From positions 1-51,999 of the forward strand of contig BQMY01000124.1 in assembly GCA_022181065.1 (NCBI GenBank): 51,999 bases of DNA. The letters are read 5' to 3'. A model generated the notes under the pieces. That model searched no databases and was not told the origin of the DNA. It was given only the letters and a program-made list of their open reading frames with translations. The stretch comes from Melioribacteraceae bacterium (GTDB lineage: Bacteria > Bacteroidota > Ignavibacteria > Ignavibacteriales > Melioribacteraceae). The position numbers were made by a program, and so were the translations under genes. Positions 1 through 6,603 of the stretch are shown piece after piece (position 1 is the stretch's first letter; each line of letters begins with the position of its first letter).

Positions 1-58
1 TGATTTTCTCATACTGAAAGATAATAAATATTAGTGTATCTTTCAAGGGGACTTCACA

Positions 59-112
59 CTAGTCGCCGCTAAAATCAAATTACCGCGATCCGGACATCTT
101 TCTGTCGGGGGC
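59..112. repeat. Partial copy of the array-associated palindromic element (right arm)
   Basis: This stretch, starting CTAGTCGCCGCT and ending GTCGGGGGC, matches the right arm of the element found inside the CRISPR repeats of array 1. It contains the inverted arms CGC...CCGCG and CCGGAC/GTCGGG. It is followed at about 113-165 by a second module (TTTCAACAATCGCCGGTGCC and onward) that also occurs near 19270, 19090 and 19535. Nothing coding is seen in positions 1-380; the region is repeat debris beyond the old end of array 1. Confidence 0.6.
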
Positions 113-380
113 AAGCAAATAATAATTTCAACAATCGCCGGTGCCTGAGCTTTTGCCTGGAGGCTGACTAAAAAGAGAGCAGTCCCTTGCAGACAGTTTT
201 TGTTTTTCGTTTTTAACTTTAAATTTACAATCATAGATTAACGACCATAATAGGCGGGTGAGGCACTCGAACCCCCGGAAAAAGCATGATATTAAACGAA
301 CCCATCCTATCCGCCTGCGGCGGACTTCCCTTTATTAAAGGGAAGGACTTTTGACCTTTGGCAAATCTGCTAGTTTTAAA

Positions 381-431
381 AGTCCTCCTTCGAAGGTGGA
401 TTTCGACGATAGTCGAAAGACGGAGGATGAT
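381..431. repeat. Dispersed palindromic repeat, family B, copy 1
   Basis: The sequence begins AGTCCTCCTTCGAAGG and ends GACGGAGGATGAT. Outer arms TCCTCC/GGAGGA enclose an inner hairpin TTTCGAC/GTCGAAA, giving a branched fold. Close copies lie at 32937-32990 and 36901-36954, with a fragment at 51925-51945. The following bases (CATTGGGT ... TTTTGGTCA) are also shared with the copy at 32937, so the full unit is longer, about 90 bp. Confidence 0.7.
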
Positions 432-470
432 TCATTGGGTTTTAGACTTTTTGGTCAGCCCCTCGAAGGC

Positions 471-718
471 CAATCCTACTTTGGCTAGGCAAGGGTGCGC
501 AAAGAACGTCTTCCCGATAAAAAGACATCGGGACTTGGCAAAATACGCCTGCGCAATCCTACAAGGGGTAGTCATTGGTTACAGGTCAACAGTCTTCAGT
601 CAAAAAGCAATGGACTGATGACTTTAGACTATCGACTCTGGACTGTCCCGGCTAGTCGCGGCTAAAATCAAATTACCGCGATCCCGCTATTTTTTCAGCG
701 GAAGCGTGTTATTCTGAC
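471..718 (-). repeat. Terminal CRISPR repeat of array 1, split by a 215-bp palindromic element
   Basis: Positions 471-490 read CAATCCTACTTTGGCTAGGC, a mutated version of repeat positions 5-24. Positions 491-705 are a long form of the palindromic element. Positions 706-718 (GTGTTATTCTGAC) are the intact last 13 nt of a repeat. The long form shares its left and right arms with the 135-bp copies but has an extra middle of about 80 bp (GGTCAACAGTCTTCAGTC and similar). The split point equals that of the other inserted repeats. This is the oldest, leader-distal end of the array. Confidence 0.7.
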
Positions 719-865
719 TCAGGAGGAACGTGATCACGCGCTGGATAAGTGTGAAAAAGGGTCTCAATCCTACAATAGCTAGGCGTGTTATTCTGACCCA
801 GTTGTAGCTATAGGCTACGTTGAGATCATACTCTAGCTGGGGTCTCAATCCTACAATAGCTAGGC

Positions 866-1000
866 AAAGGTGCGCATGGTACGTCTTCCCGATAAAAAGA
901 CATCGGGACTTGGCAAAATACGCCTGCGCAATCCTACAATTATCAGCTAGTCGCGGCTATAATCAAATCACCGCGATCCCGACATCTTTAAGTCGGGGGC
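866..1000. repeat. 135-bp palindromic element inside CRISPR repeat, copy 1
   Basis: It lies between GTCTC...GCTAGGC (842-865) and ATGTAATTCTGAC (1001-1013) of one repeat. It contains hairpins CCCGAT/ATCGGG, TCGCGG/CCGCGA and CCCGAC/GTCGGG. In the middle is CAATCCTACAAT, then TATC, then AGCTAG, which is the CRISPR repeat core with a 4-nt interruption. GGC occurs at both boundaries, so the exact edge is ambiguous by 3 nt. No ORF of note and no transposase is present. Confidence 0.9.
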
Positions 1001-1156
1001 ATGTAATTCTGACCGAAACCAATATAAACGGTCAGGACATCAATTTGCAGGATTAGTCTCAATCCTACAATAGCTAGGCATGTAATTCTGACAAAACTAA
1101 CTGAAAAATATGCAAAAATAAAGAAAGATTATGTCTCAATCCTACAATAGCTAGGC

Positions 1157-1291
1157 AAAGGTGCGCATGGTACGTCTTCCCGATAAAAAGACATCGGGAC
1201 TTGGCAAAATACGCCTGCGCAATCCTACAATTGTCAGCTAGTCGCGGCTAAAATAAAATTACCGCGATCCCGACATCTTTCCGTCGGGGGC
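1157..1291. repeat. 135-bp palindromic element inside CRISPR repeat, copy 2 (diverged)
   Basis: Same length and same insertion point as copy 1, splitting the repeat that starts at 1133 and resumes with ATGTAATTCTGAC at 1292-1304. It differs from copies 1, 3 and 4 in the right arm (AAAATAAAATTACCGCG instead of TATAATCAAATCACCGCG, and TTTCCGTCGG instead of TTTAAGTCGG). It is therefore a separate lineage of the element. Confidence 0.9.
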
Positions 1292-1369
1292 ATGTAATTC
1301 TGACGCAGAAACCAGCAACACCAAAACAACACCGATTCCAAGCAGGTCTCAATCCTACAATAGCTAGGC

Positions 1370-1504
1370 AAAGGTGCGCATGGTACGTCTTCCCGATAAA
1401 AAGACATCGGGACTTGGCAAAATACGCCTGCGCAATCCTACAATTATCAGCTAGTCGCGGCTATAATCAAATCACCGCGATCCCGACATCTTTAAGTCGG
1501 GGGC
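1370..1504. repeat. 135-bp palindromic element inside CRISPR repeat, copy 3
   Basis: Near-identical to copy 1 with the same boundaries, splitting the repeat that starts at 1346. The repeat resumes as GTGTTATTCTGAC (1505-1517), the other repeat variant. So the same element sits in both sequence types of repeat. Confidence 0.9.
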
Positions 1505-1737
1505 GTGTTATTCTGACTACTAACGCAATAAATATGTCGCAAGTTAACAGATTGAAATCGTCTCAATCCTACAATAGCTAGGCATGTAATTCTGACGTCC
1601 AGTATAAGAGCCCCAGGACAAAAACTTCATTGAGTGAGTCTCAATCCTACAATAGCTAGGCATGTAATTCTGACGTGAGGAATGGTGGTATTACTGGTAC
1701 TACTGCGATGGAAGTCTCAATCCTACAATAGCTAGGC

Positions 1738-1872
1738 AAAGGTGCGCATGGTACGTCTTCCCGATAAAAAGACATCGGGACTTGGCAAAATACGCCTGCG
1801 CAATCCTACAATTATCAGCTAGTCGCGGCTATAATCAAATCACCGCGATCCCGACATCTTTAAGTCGGGGGC
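1738..1872. repeat. 135-bp palindromic element inside CRISPR repeat, copy 4
   Basis: Near-identical to copies 1 and 3, splitting the repeat starting at 1714, which resumes as GTGTTATTCTGAC at 1873-1885. The spacers on either side differ from those around the other copies. No insert is seen in any repeat between 1930 and the leader. Confidence 0.9.
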
Positions 1873-4009
1873 GTGTTATTCTGACAGACGACGAAGAAGA
1901 AGAAGAGAGAATTGCAGAGCTTTCGGATTGTCTCAATCCTACAATAGCTAGGCGTGTTATTCTGACCGTCAAGCGAATGAGAAAGACAGCCCCATGTAAA
2001 CAATAAAGTCTCAATCCTACAATAGCTAGGCGTGTTATTCTGACAGCCGCAGAATGAAGAAGAGATTTACTCTTGCTTCCAGGAGGGTCTCAATCCTACA
2101 ATAGCTAGGCGTGTTATTCTGACATGACATTATCGGGGATATTGACGATTTGTTAGGTTCTCCAGTCTCAATCCTACAATAGCTAGGCGTGTTATTCTGA
2201 CTGAGTTTAATCAACTTCTTGACGGTATGGATAATGACATAATGTCTCAATCCTACAATAGCTAGGCGTGTTATTCTGACCGCTATTAAACAACGCTACG
2301 ATGTAGCAGGAGTAAATGGCGTCTCAATCCTACAATAGCTAGGCGTGTTATTCTGACGCTCTAGATATGCTGCGGCAGCTGGGGGTAAGATACTACCAAG
2401 AGGTCTCAATCCTACAATAGCTAGGCGTGTTATTCTGACAAAAATATACAGAAATAAAGAAAAATTATTTTGTTAACTAAGTCTCAATCCTACAATAGCT
2501 AGGCATGTAATTCTGACTCATCGAAAACAAATAGAGGACATCTCCACAATCCTCAATTCGTCTCAATCCTACAATAGCTAGGCATGTAATTCTGACTCTG
2601 TCAATAAGCCACCACGTCATGAACCGCCAAATTACTGGGTCTCAATCCTACAATAGCTAGGCATGTAATTCTGACGTTAAACACGTAAAATAGGAACCAC
2701 AACGTGCCTGGTCCGCAGTCTCAATCCTACAATAGCTAGGCATGTAATTCTGACATAGACGCATACGACCTCTCACGAAAGGAGTATGAGGAGGGTCTCA
2801 ATCCTACAATAGCTAGGCATGTAATTCTGACATTCATCATGGCTTTCGTGGCTATGATCACCGCACCATTGGGGTCTCAATCCTACAATAGCTAGGCATG
2901 TAATTCTGACTGAATAAATTTTAGTCCATCACTAAAAGGGAGTGCTTTTTTGTCTCAATCCTACAATAGCTAGGCATGTAATTCTGACATTCCCCAAGTA
3001 ACCCGAAAACACAGGTAGCAAACTGTGTTGGTCTCAATCCTACAATAGCTAGGCATGTAATTCTGACCTATCTGCGTGTTAGCAGATACACCGATAAAGG
3101 CCTTCCGTGGTCTCAATCCTACAATAGCTAGGCATGTAATTCTGACTCAATTATGACTACGAAGGCATTGAAAAATGGTTGGCTGGTGTCTCAATCCTAC
3201 AATAGCTAGGCATGTAATTCTGACGGATTTAAAAGGTACGGGGAAGTATCCCCTGTACGACATTCCGTCTCAATCCTACAATAGCTAGGCATGTAATTCT
3301 GACTTATTTATAAATTAATCAGGAGTCAGTCATGTTTACATTGAGTCTCAATCCTACAATAGCTAGGCATGTAATTCTGACACAGCGGAAGATGAGGAGT
3401 TGCCGTTCTAATCACATGCCTAGCGTCTCAATCCTACAATAGCTAGGCATGTAATTCTGACACACACTCCGACCTCGTACGGGTTAAGTGTAGCGGAAGA
3501 TGGGTCTCAATCCTACAATAGCTAGGCATGTAATTCTGACGCTCGCAGTATAGCAATGCTTCAACAGTTGCTATCCAAAACTGTCTCAATCCTACAATAG
3601 CTAGGCATGTAATTCTGACTGAGGTTGATTACGATTTTAAGGTTAATCAGGGTCTTGAACTTGGTCTCAATCCTACAATAGCTAGGCATGTAATTCTGAC
3701 GAAAGAAAGGAGGAAAGAGAGAGAAGGAAGAGAGAAGAGTCTCAATCCTACAATAGCTAGGCATGTAATTCTGACCAAACCTTCCCTCGGTGTCCTTTTC
3801 ACCGTCTGCAAACGGGTCTCAATCCTACAATAGCTAGGCATGTAATTCTGACATATCGGCTTGGGAATCACACGAAGAGACCTGGAGGTCTGTCTCAATC
3901 CTACAATAGCTAGGCATGTAATTCTGACTGGAACGAACTAACCGCAACAGGCGCACCATCTCTAATTCGTAGGTCTCAATCCTACAATAGCTAGGCATGT
4001 AATTCTGAC

Positions 4010-4224
4010 TGTCGGGCTCTGAGACCCGCGTCATTGCTGGGCGAAAAGGGGCTAATTTCCTAATGCTTCTTTCATACCCCATATCTTTTATGCCCTAAAA
4101 TAATTTATTTTCACTTAAGTTGTTGTAATTAAACAACTTAACTCATTTCCTAAAGGGTGTGAATATTTGTGGCTTTTTAGCATTTTCCTGTCTATTATTA
4201 TAGACACTTTCAGCATGTCAAAGA
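4010..4224 (-). promoter_or_regulatory. CRISPR leader 1 with putative pre-crRNA promoter
   Basis: This 215-bp segment directly abuts the youngest repeat and is almost identical to 22344-22558. I count four differences: three at GCT/ACC near 4037 and one at CCTAAAG/CCAAAAG near 4150. On the minus strand it has TTGACA (4216-4221) and an AT-rich -10 candidate 16-17 nt away (AATAAT/ATAATA, 4193-4199), a sigma70-like promoter about 180 nt before the first repeat. Internal palindromes are TTAAGTTGTT/AACAACTTAA (4115-4141), GTCTAT/ATAGAC (4190-4205) and CGGG/CCCG next to the repeat. The stop codon of the upstream gene (4231) lies just outside, so homology between the two leaders defines the functional unit. 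Confidence 0.85.
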
Positions 4225-4230
4225 ACAAAT

Positions 4231-4602
4231 TTAATAATAAGGGCGGAATTTTACAAATCGGAATACTATTTCTTTTTTATTATCGCCCATGTCGCGGGAA
4301 ATTCTTTCTGATGTTGCCGAATATACTTTAATATGTTTTACTTTAAGCATCTCAACCAAATTAAAAACGAAAGTATATTCCCCACTCAATAATACGGAGA
4401 GTGATACTCCCGGATTATTTTTCTTAATTTCCAAGATAATAAATAAATATTTTTTAGCAAGTTCTTTTATTTCTTCCAATGAATTTTGCGGGTTTATCGC
4501 CGGAAAGGCTAAATTGATAATTTCACCAAAACACTTGTTTGCTTCTTCAAGTTGTGTTTCAGTCCAGGTATCAGTCGTGTGGTTTGTCAGATTTATCAGC
4601 AT
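4231..4602 (-). CDS. Small CRISPR-associated protein, possible ring nuclease (Csx15/Csx20-like)
   Basis: A protein of 123 aa starting MLINLTNHTTDTWTETQ. It has a strand-like N-terminus with an LTNH motif, a central helix region (EEIKELAKKYLFIILEIKK), a hydrophobic GEYTFVFNLVEML segment, and a C-terminal Y-SATSER motif followed by FRFVKF. The layout (short, alpha/beta, N-terminal NLTNH, late TSER) resembles small type III accessory proteins proposed as ring nucleases that degrade cyclic oligoadenylate. I make that link from memory of the family and cannot confirm it. It starts one nucleotide after the cas2 stop and is the last gene before leader 1, so it is cotranscribed with the adaptation genes. 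A role in switching off the CARF-HEPN response is inference. Confidence 0.55.
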   Translation of the reverse strand: MLINLTNHTTDTWTETQLEEANKCFGEIINLAFPAINPQNSLEEIKELAKKYLFIILEIKKNNPGVSLSVLLSGEYTFVFNLVEMLKVKHIKVYSATSERISRDMGDNKKEIVFRFVKFRPYY

Positions 4603-4603
4603 A

Positions 4604-4876
4604 TCAGATTATAAATAAATCGCCGTAGGCGGTGTATTTTTCCTTCCCGAAAGTTTTAATTTTTTTTCTGCAGCCCTCGCAAAGATCATAAATTATCACT
4701 GAATCTTTTGCCTCATCAATTATAGATTTAGTTATTTTATTTAGTTTTGTCAATTCATCTTTATTAATATCGCATTCAAACACGGAGTATTGCACTCTCC
4801 ATCCAAAATCTTTCAATTTTTTGGCTAATCTGGTTCTGTTTTTATTTTCTGTGATATCGTAAGCGTAAACTATCAT
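4604..4876 (-). CDS. cas2: CRISPR-associated endoribonuclease/integrase subunit Cas2
   Basis: A protein of 90 aa from the ATG at 4876, which has GAGG six bases upstream; an upstream in-frame TTG at 4888 is less likely. The N-terminus MIVYAYDITENKNR is the first ferredoxin-like strand with the conserved Asp (D7). It continues with KKLKDFGWRVQYSVFECD, the classic Cas2 second strand, and the length is normal for the family. With Cas1 it forms the spacer integration complex at the leader-repeat junction. The cas1 stop (TGA) lies just upstream of its RBS, so the genes are tightly coupled. It is probably serving both arrays, since array 2 has no cas1-cas2 of its own in this window. Confidence 0.95.
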   Translation of the reverse strand: MIVYAYDITENKNRTRLAKKLKDFGWRVQYSVFECDINKDELTKLNKITKSIIDEAKDSVIIYDLCEGCRKKIKTFGKEKYTAYGDLFII

Positions 4877-4884
4877 AATTATCC

Positions 4885-5850
4885 TCAAAACGTTGGAAGC
4901 TGTTTGGCTCTTACGTCCCTTATCAGTTTTTCGAATGTTGAAGTAACACTATTTATAATGCCTTTGGTTTTATCATCACCGTTTATGAAAGGATTCCAGG
5001 TTTCAAAAAATTTGCGGTAACCCAGTTCATTTAGTAAAAATCCCTTTTCTTCATCATACTCAAAACAATCAGCTGTTATACTTTTCTGATTAGTCATTTT
5101 TACAACAAGTTTATCTATTGATGCTCTATAGAACTCCAGAATATCAAGACAGAGTGATGCCCTGTTGTACGAGGGTTGATGCAGAAAACCCATGTAGGGA
5201 TCAAAGCCTGTACTCAATGATACTGAAAATAACAAGTTATAAAAAATAGAATAACTGAATCCGAGTAGTGAATTAACTTCGTTTTCAGGTGGACGCCTGC
5301 TTCTCTTTACAAACTGGAGCGCTCCTTTGAATAATTTTGCGTATTCCCTGAAGTATGCCGCTGACATGCTCCCTTCTATCCCAAGTAGTTCTGGAATTGA
5401 CGCCGCATTATTGGCGTGTTGTACTCCGGTTTTAATTGTCCGTCTGAAACCTTCCGAATCAACTTCAGCATTGTTTTTACCGTAGACGGGTATGAACCTG
5501 AGGTATTCCTCCCCTTTTTTTATTACTATATTTTTTGCGTAAGCAAGATTAATCGCTTTGTTGGTAATAATTTCGTATTGCGAAAATTTCACATCGAGGT
5601 TGTTTTTATATACCGGGTGGAAATGCCCCTTTATTCTACCTTGAAGTGTAAAATATGTGAGAGCAATCCCGCTATCCGAAACCAGGGTAAGCGCTTGAGT
5701 AGTTAGTTGGATATTTCCAAACAGCAATATACCTTTAAGTACTCGCGCCGGAATTTCGTTTATCTTTTTTTCCTCGCGATTGAAGAATACAAAGCGGTTA
5801 CTATCCCGCCGGATTTTTATACCTTGCTGATTTACAATTAATAAACACAT
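4885..5850 (-). CDS. cas1: CRISPR-associated integrase Cas1
   Basis: A protein of 321 aa from the ATG at 5850, which overlaps the upstream stop codon (TGATG). A longer reading to 5925 is open but would overlap the upstream gene by 76 bp. Catalytic metal ligands are visible: E159 in LLGIEGSMSAAYF, H224 in MGFLHQPSYNR and D236 in SLCLDILEFYR. The RRPPENEVNSLLGFSYS block is also typical. It catalyses insertion of new spacers at the leader end. It is the third-last gene of a four-gene leftward operon that ends at leader 1. No reverse transcriptase domain or fused module is present. Confidence 0.97.
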   Translation of the reverse strand: MCLLIVNQQGIKIRRDSNRFVFFNREEKKINEIPARVLKGILLFGNIQLTTQALTLVSDSGIALTYFTLQGRIKGHFHPVYKNNLDVKFSQYEIITNKAINLAYAKNIVIKKGEEYLRFIPVYGKNNAEVDSEGFRRTIKTGVQHANNAASIPELLGIEGSMSAAYFREYAKLFKGALQFVKRSRRPPENEVNSLLGFSYSIFYNLLFSVSLSTGFDPYMGFLHQPSYNRASLCLDILEFYRASIDKLVVKMTNQKSITADCFEYDEEKGFLLNELGYRKFFETWNPFINGDDKTKGIINSVTSTFEKLIRDVRAKQLPTF

Positions 5851-6314
5851 CAGTTTAACCTGTTGTTTTTTAAGTCCTGGATAAATAGTTGGATCATATT
5901 TTTCTGCTCTTCCAGTATGGAACAAAAAGTTGTTATGTACATCATTGTAATGACGGCATATTTATAATAAGGTTCTCCGTCAAAGCCCGGTGACCACTCA
6001 AAAATGAAATTTTGTTCATCGGTATAAACCGTAGCGTTTTGTGGCAAGAGACCATTGTATTCGGCTGCGAGCTGCTGATATTCCGGCAGATCTTCAAAGC
6101 CAATGTTTTCCAATAGTTTTGCCCCAAATTTAAGATGTGGCACGCCGCACATCTCTATTACGCTTATTTCAAATTGCTTTTCATCACGCTCATACATGTA
6201 GATTGATCCGTCTTCCTTTTTGAACGGATTAAGGTGATTGTATTTGCTGTAACATCTCACAGATTGCCAGATGGCTTTCTTCAGATGCGATATTTTCACT
6301 TTTTCATTTTCCAT
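5850..6314 (-). CDS. Unknown protein at the head of the adaptation operon
   Basis: I do not recognise this protein of about 154 aa. I place the start at the ATG at 6314 (MENEKVKISHLKKAIWQ); an in-frame TTG at 6344 lies between the two conserved boxes of the promoter-like motif (6320-6351), so it should not be transcribed. With the ATG the message would be almost leaderless. The protein is soluble, acidic and aromatic-rich (PYYKYAVITMMYITTFCSIL). No signal peptide, zinc site or nuclease motif is evident. Its stop overlaps the cas1 start (TGATG), so translation is coupled and a role with Cas1-Cas2 in adaptation is likely. That is inference from position only. Confidence 0.8.
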   Translation of the reverse strand: MENEKVKISHLKKAIWQSVRCYSKYNHLNPFKKEDGSIYMYERDEKQFEISVIEMCGVPHLKFGAKLLENIGFEDLPEYQQLAAEYNGLLPQNATVYTDEQNFIFEWSPGFDGEPYYKYAVITMMYITTFCSILEEQKNMIQLFIQDLKNNRLN

Positions 6315-6319
6315 ATCCC

Positions 6320-6351
6320 ATATAAGAGGGACGTATTTATTCAAATTCCAA
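6320..6351 (-). promoter_or_regulatory. Shared CRISPR-operon promoter motif, copy 1 (adaptation operon)
   Basis: On the minus strand this reads T-tract, TTGGAA (6346-6351), 20 nt, TTATAT (6320-6325), with CTC immediately before TTATAT. The same arrangement with identical spacing occurs at 6398-6429 (+), 18996-19027 (-) and 25914-25945 (-). The -10-like box ends 6 nt before the chosen ATG at 6314. Confidence 0.7.
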
Positions 6352-6397
6352 AAAATTATACGGCTTCTTTAATATGTGAGAAATAAAAAAGATTTTT

Positions 6398-6429
6398 TTG
6401 GAAAAAATAAAACTGTGTTTCTCTTATAT
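6398..6429 (+). promoter_or_regulatory. Shared CRISPR-operon promoter motif, copy 2 (effector operon)
   Basis: TTTTTTTGGAA is followed after 20 nt by TTATAT (6424-6429), preceded by CTC. It faces the cas10 operon and is divergent from copy 1, with 46 bp between the two TTGGAA boxes. The predicted 5' UTR of cas10 is about 165 nt and contains a small hairpin (CGGC/GCCG near 6446-6461); an ATG-TAA pair follows the motif at 6433-6438. Confidence 0.7.
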
Positions 6430-6603
6430 CGTATGTAAAAAAAATCGGCGAAAACAAGCCGTAAACAAGATTTATTAAAATATGATAATTGAATCTTTAA
6501 TTTCCGCTTCCCTTTTAAATAATATTTTGCTAATATAGTACCGAGGCGGAGGTAAGAGGTAATTAGCCAACAGTTATTGGTCTAAATTCATACAGGAATT
6601 TTT

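Larger units (their letters stand above)
706..4009 (-). CRISPR. CRISPR array 1 (36 repeat units, 35 spacers), type III-A associated
   Basis: The 37-nt repeat reads on the + strand GTCTCAATCCTAC ... TTCTGAC. On the minus strand it ends ATTGAGAC, a typical 8-nt crRNA 5' handle for Cas6-processed type III systems, preceded by a short hairpin CCTA/TAGG. The leader is on the right (4010-4224), so transcription runs leftwards. Repeats start at 761, 842, 1056, 1133, 1346, 1560, 1638, 1714, 1930, 2008 and then about every 78 nt to 3973; the terminal one is split (706-718 is its end). Spacers are 38-45 nt. Repeats near the leader carry ATGTAATT at positions 25-32; older ones (1930-2439 and some before) carry GTGTTATT. 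Four internal repeats (842, 1133, 1346, 1714) carry a 135-bp insertion after repeat position 24. Spacer 3410-3424 contains an inverted copy of the repeat core. Confidence 0.98.

Noticed and set aside
236-310. tRNA-like piece on the minus strand (GGGGGTTCGAGTGCC with a GGCGG/CCGCC pairing)
   Set aside because: The T-stem does not pair properly, the total is only about 63 nt, and no anticodon arm forms. At most a tRNA remnant.
3462-3503. Neighbouring spacers 3382-3424 and 3462-3503 share AGCGGAAGATG
   Set aside because: Only 11 nt with mismatched flanks on both sides; too short to claim related protospacers.
3701-3738. Purine-only spacer
   Set aside because: It translates to a plausible charged helix (ERKEERERRKRE), so it is probably ordinary coding sequence of the target.
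3561-4082. Open frames containing repeated CRIET or RITCLAIVGLR peptides
   Set aside because: They are translations of the CRISPR repeat and not genes; the same holds across 700-4000 and 20000-22400.
6342-6344. TTG as start of the unknown adaptation-operon protein
   Set aside because: It lies between the two boxes of the promoter-like motif; the ATG at 6314 is preferred.
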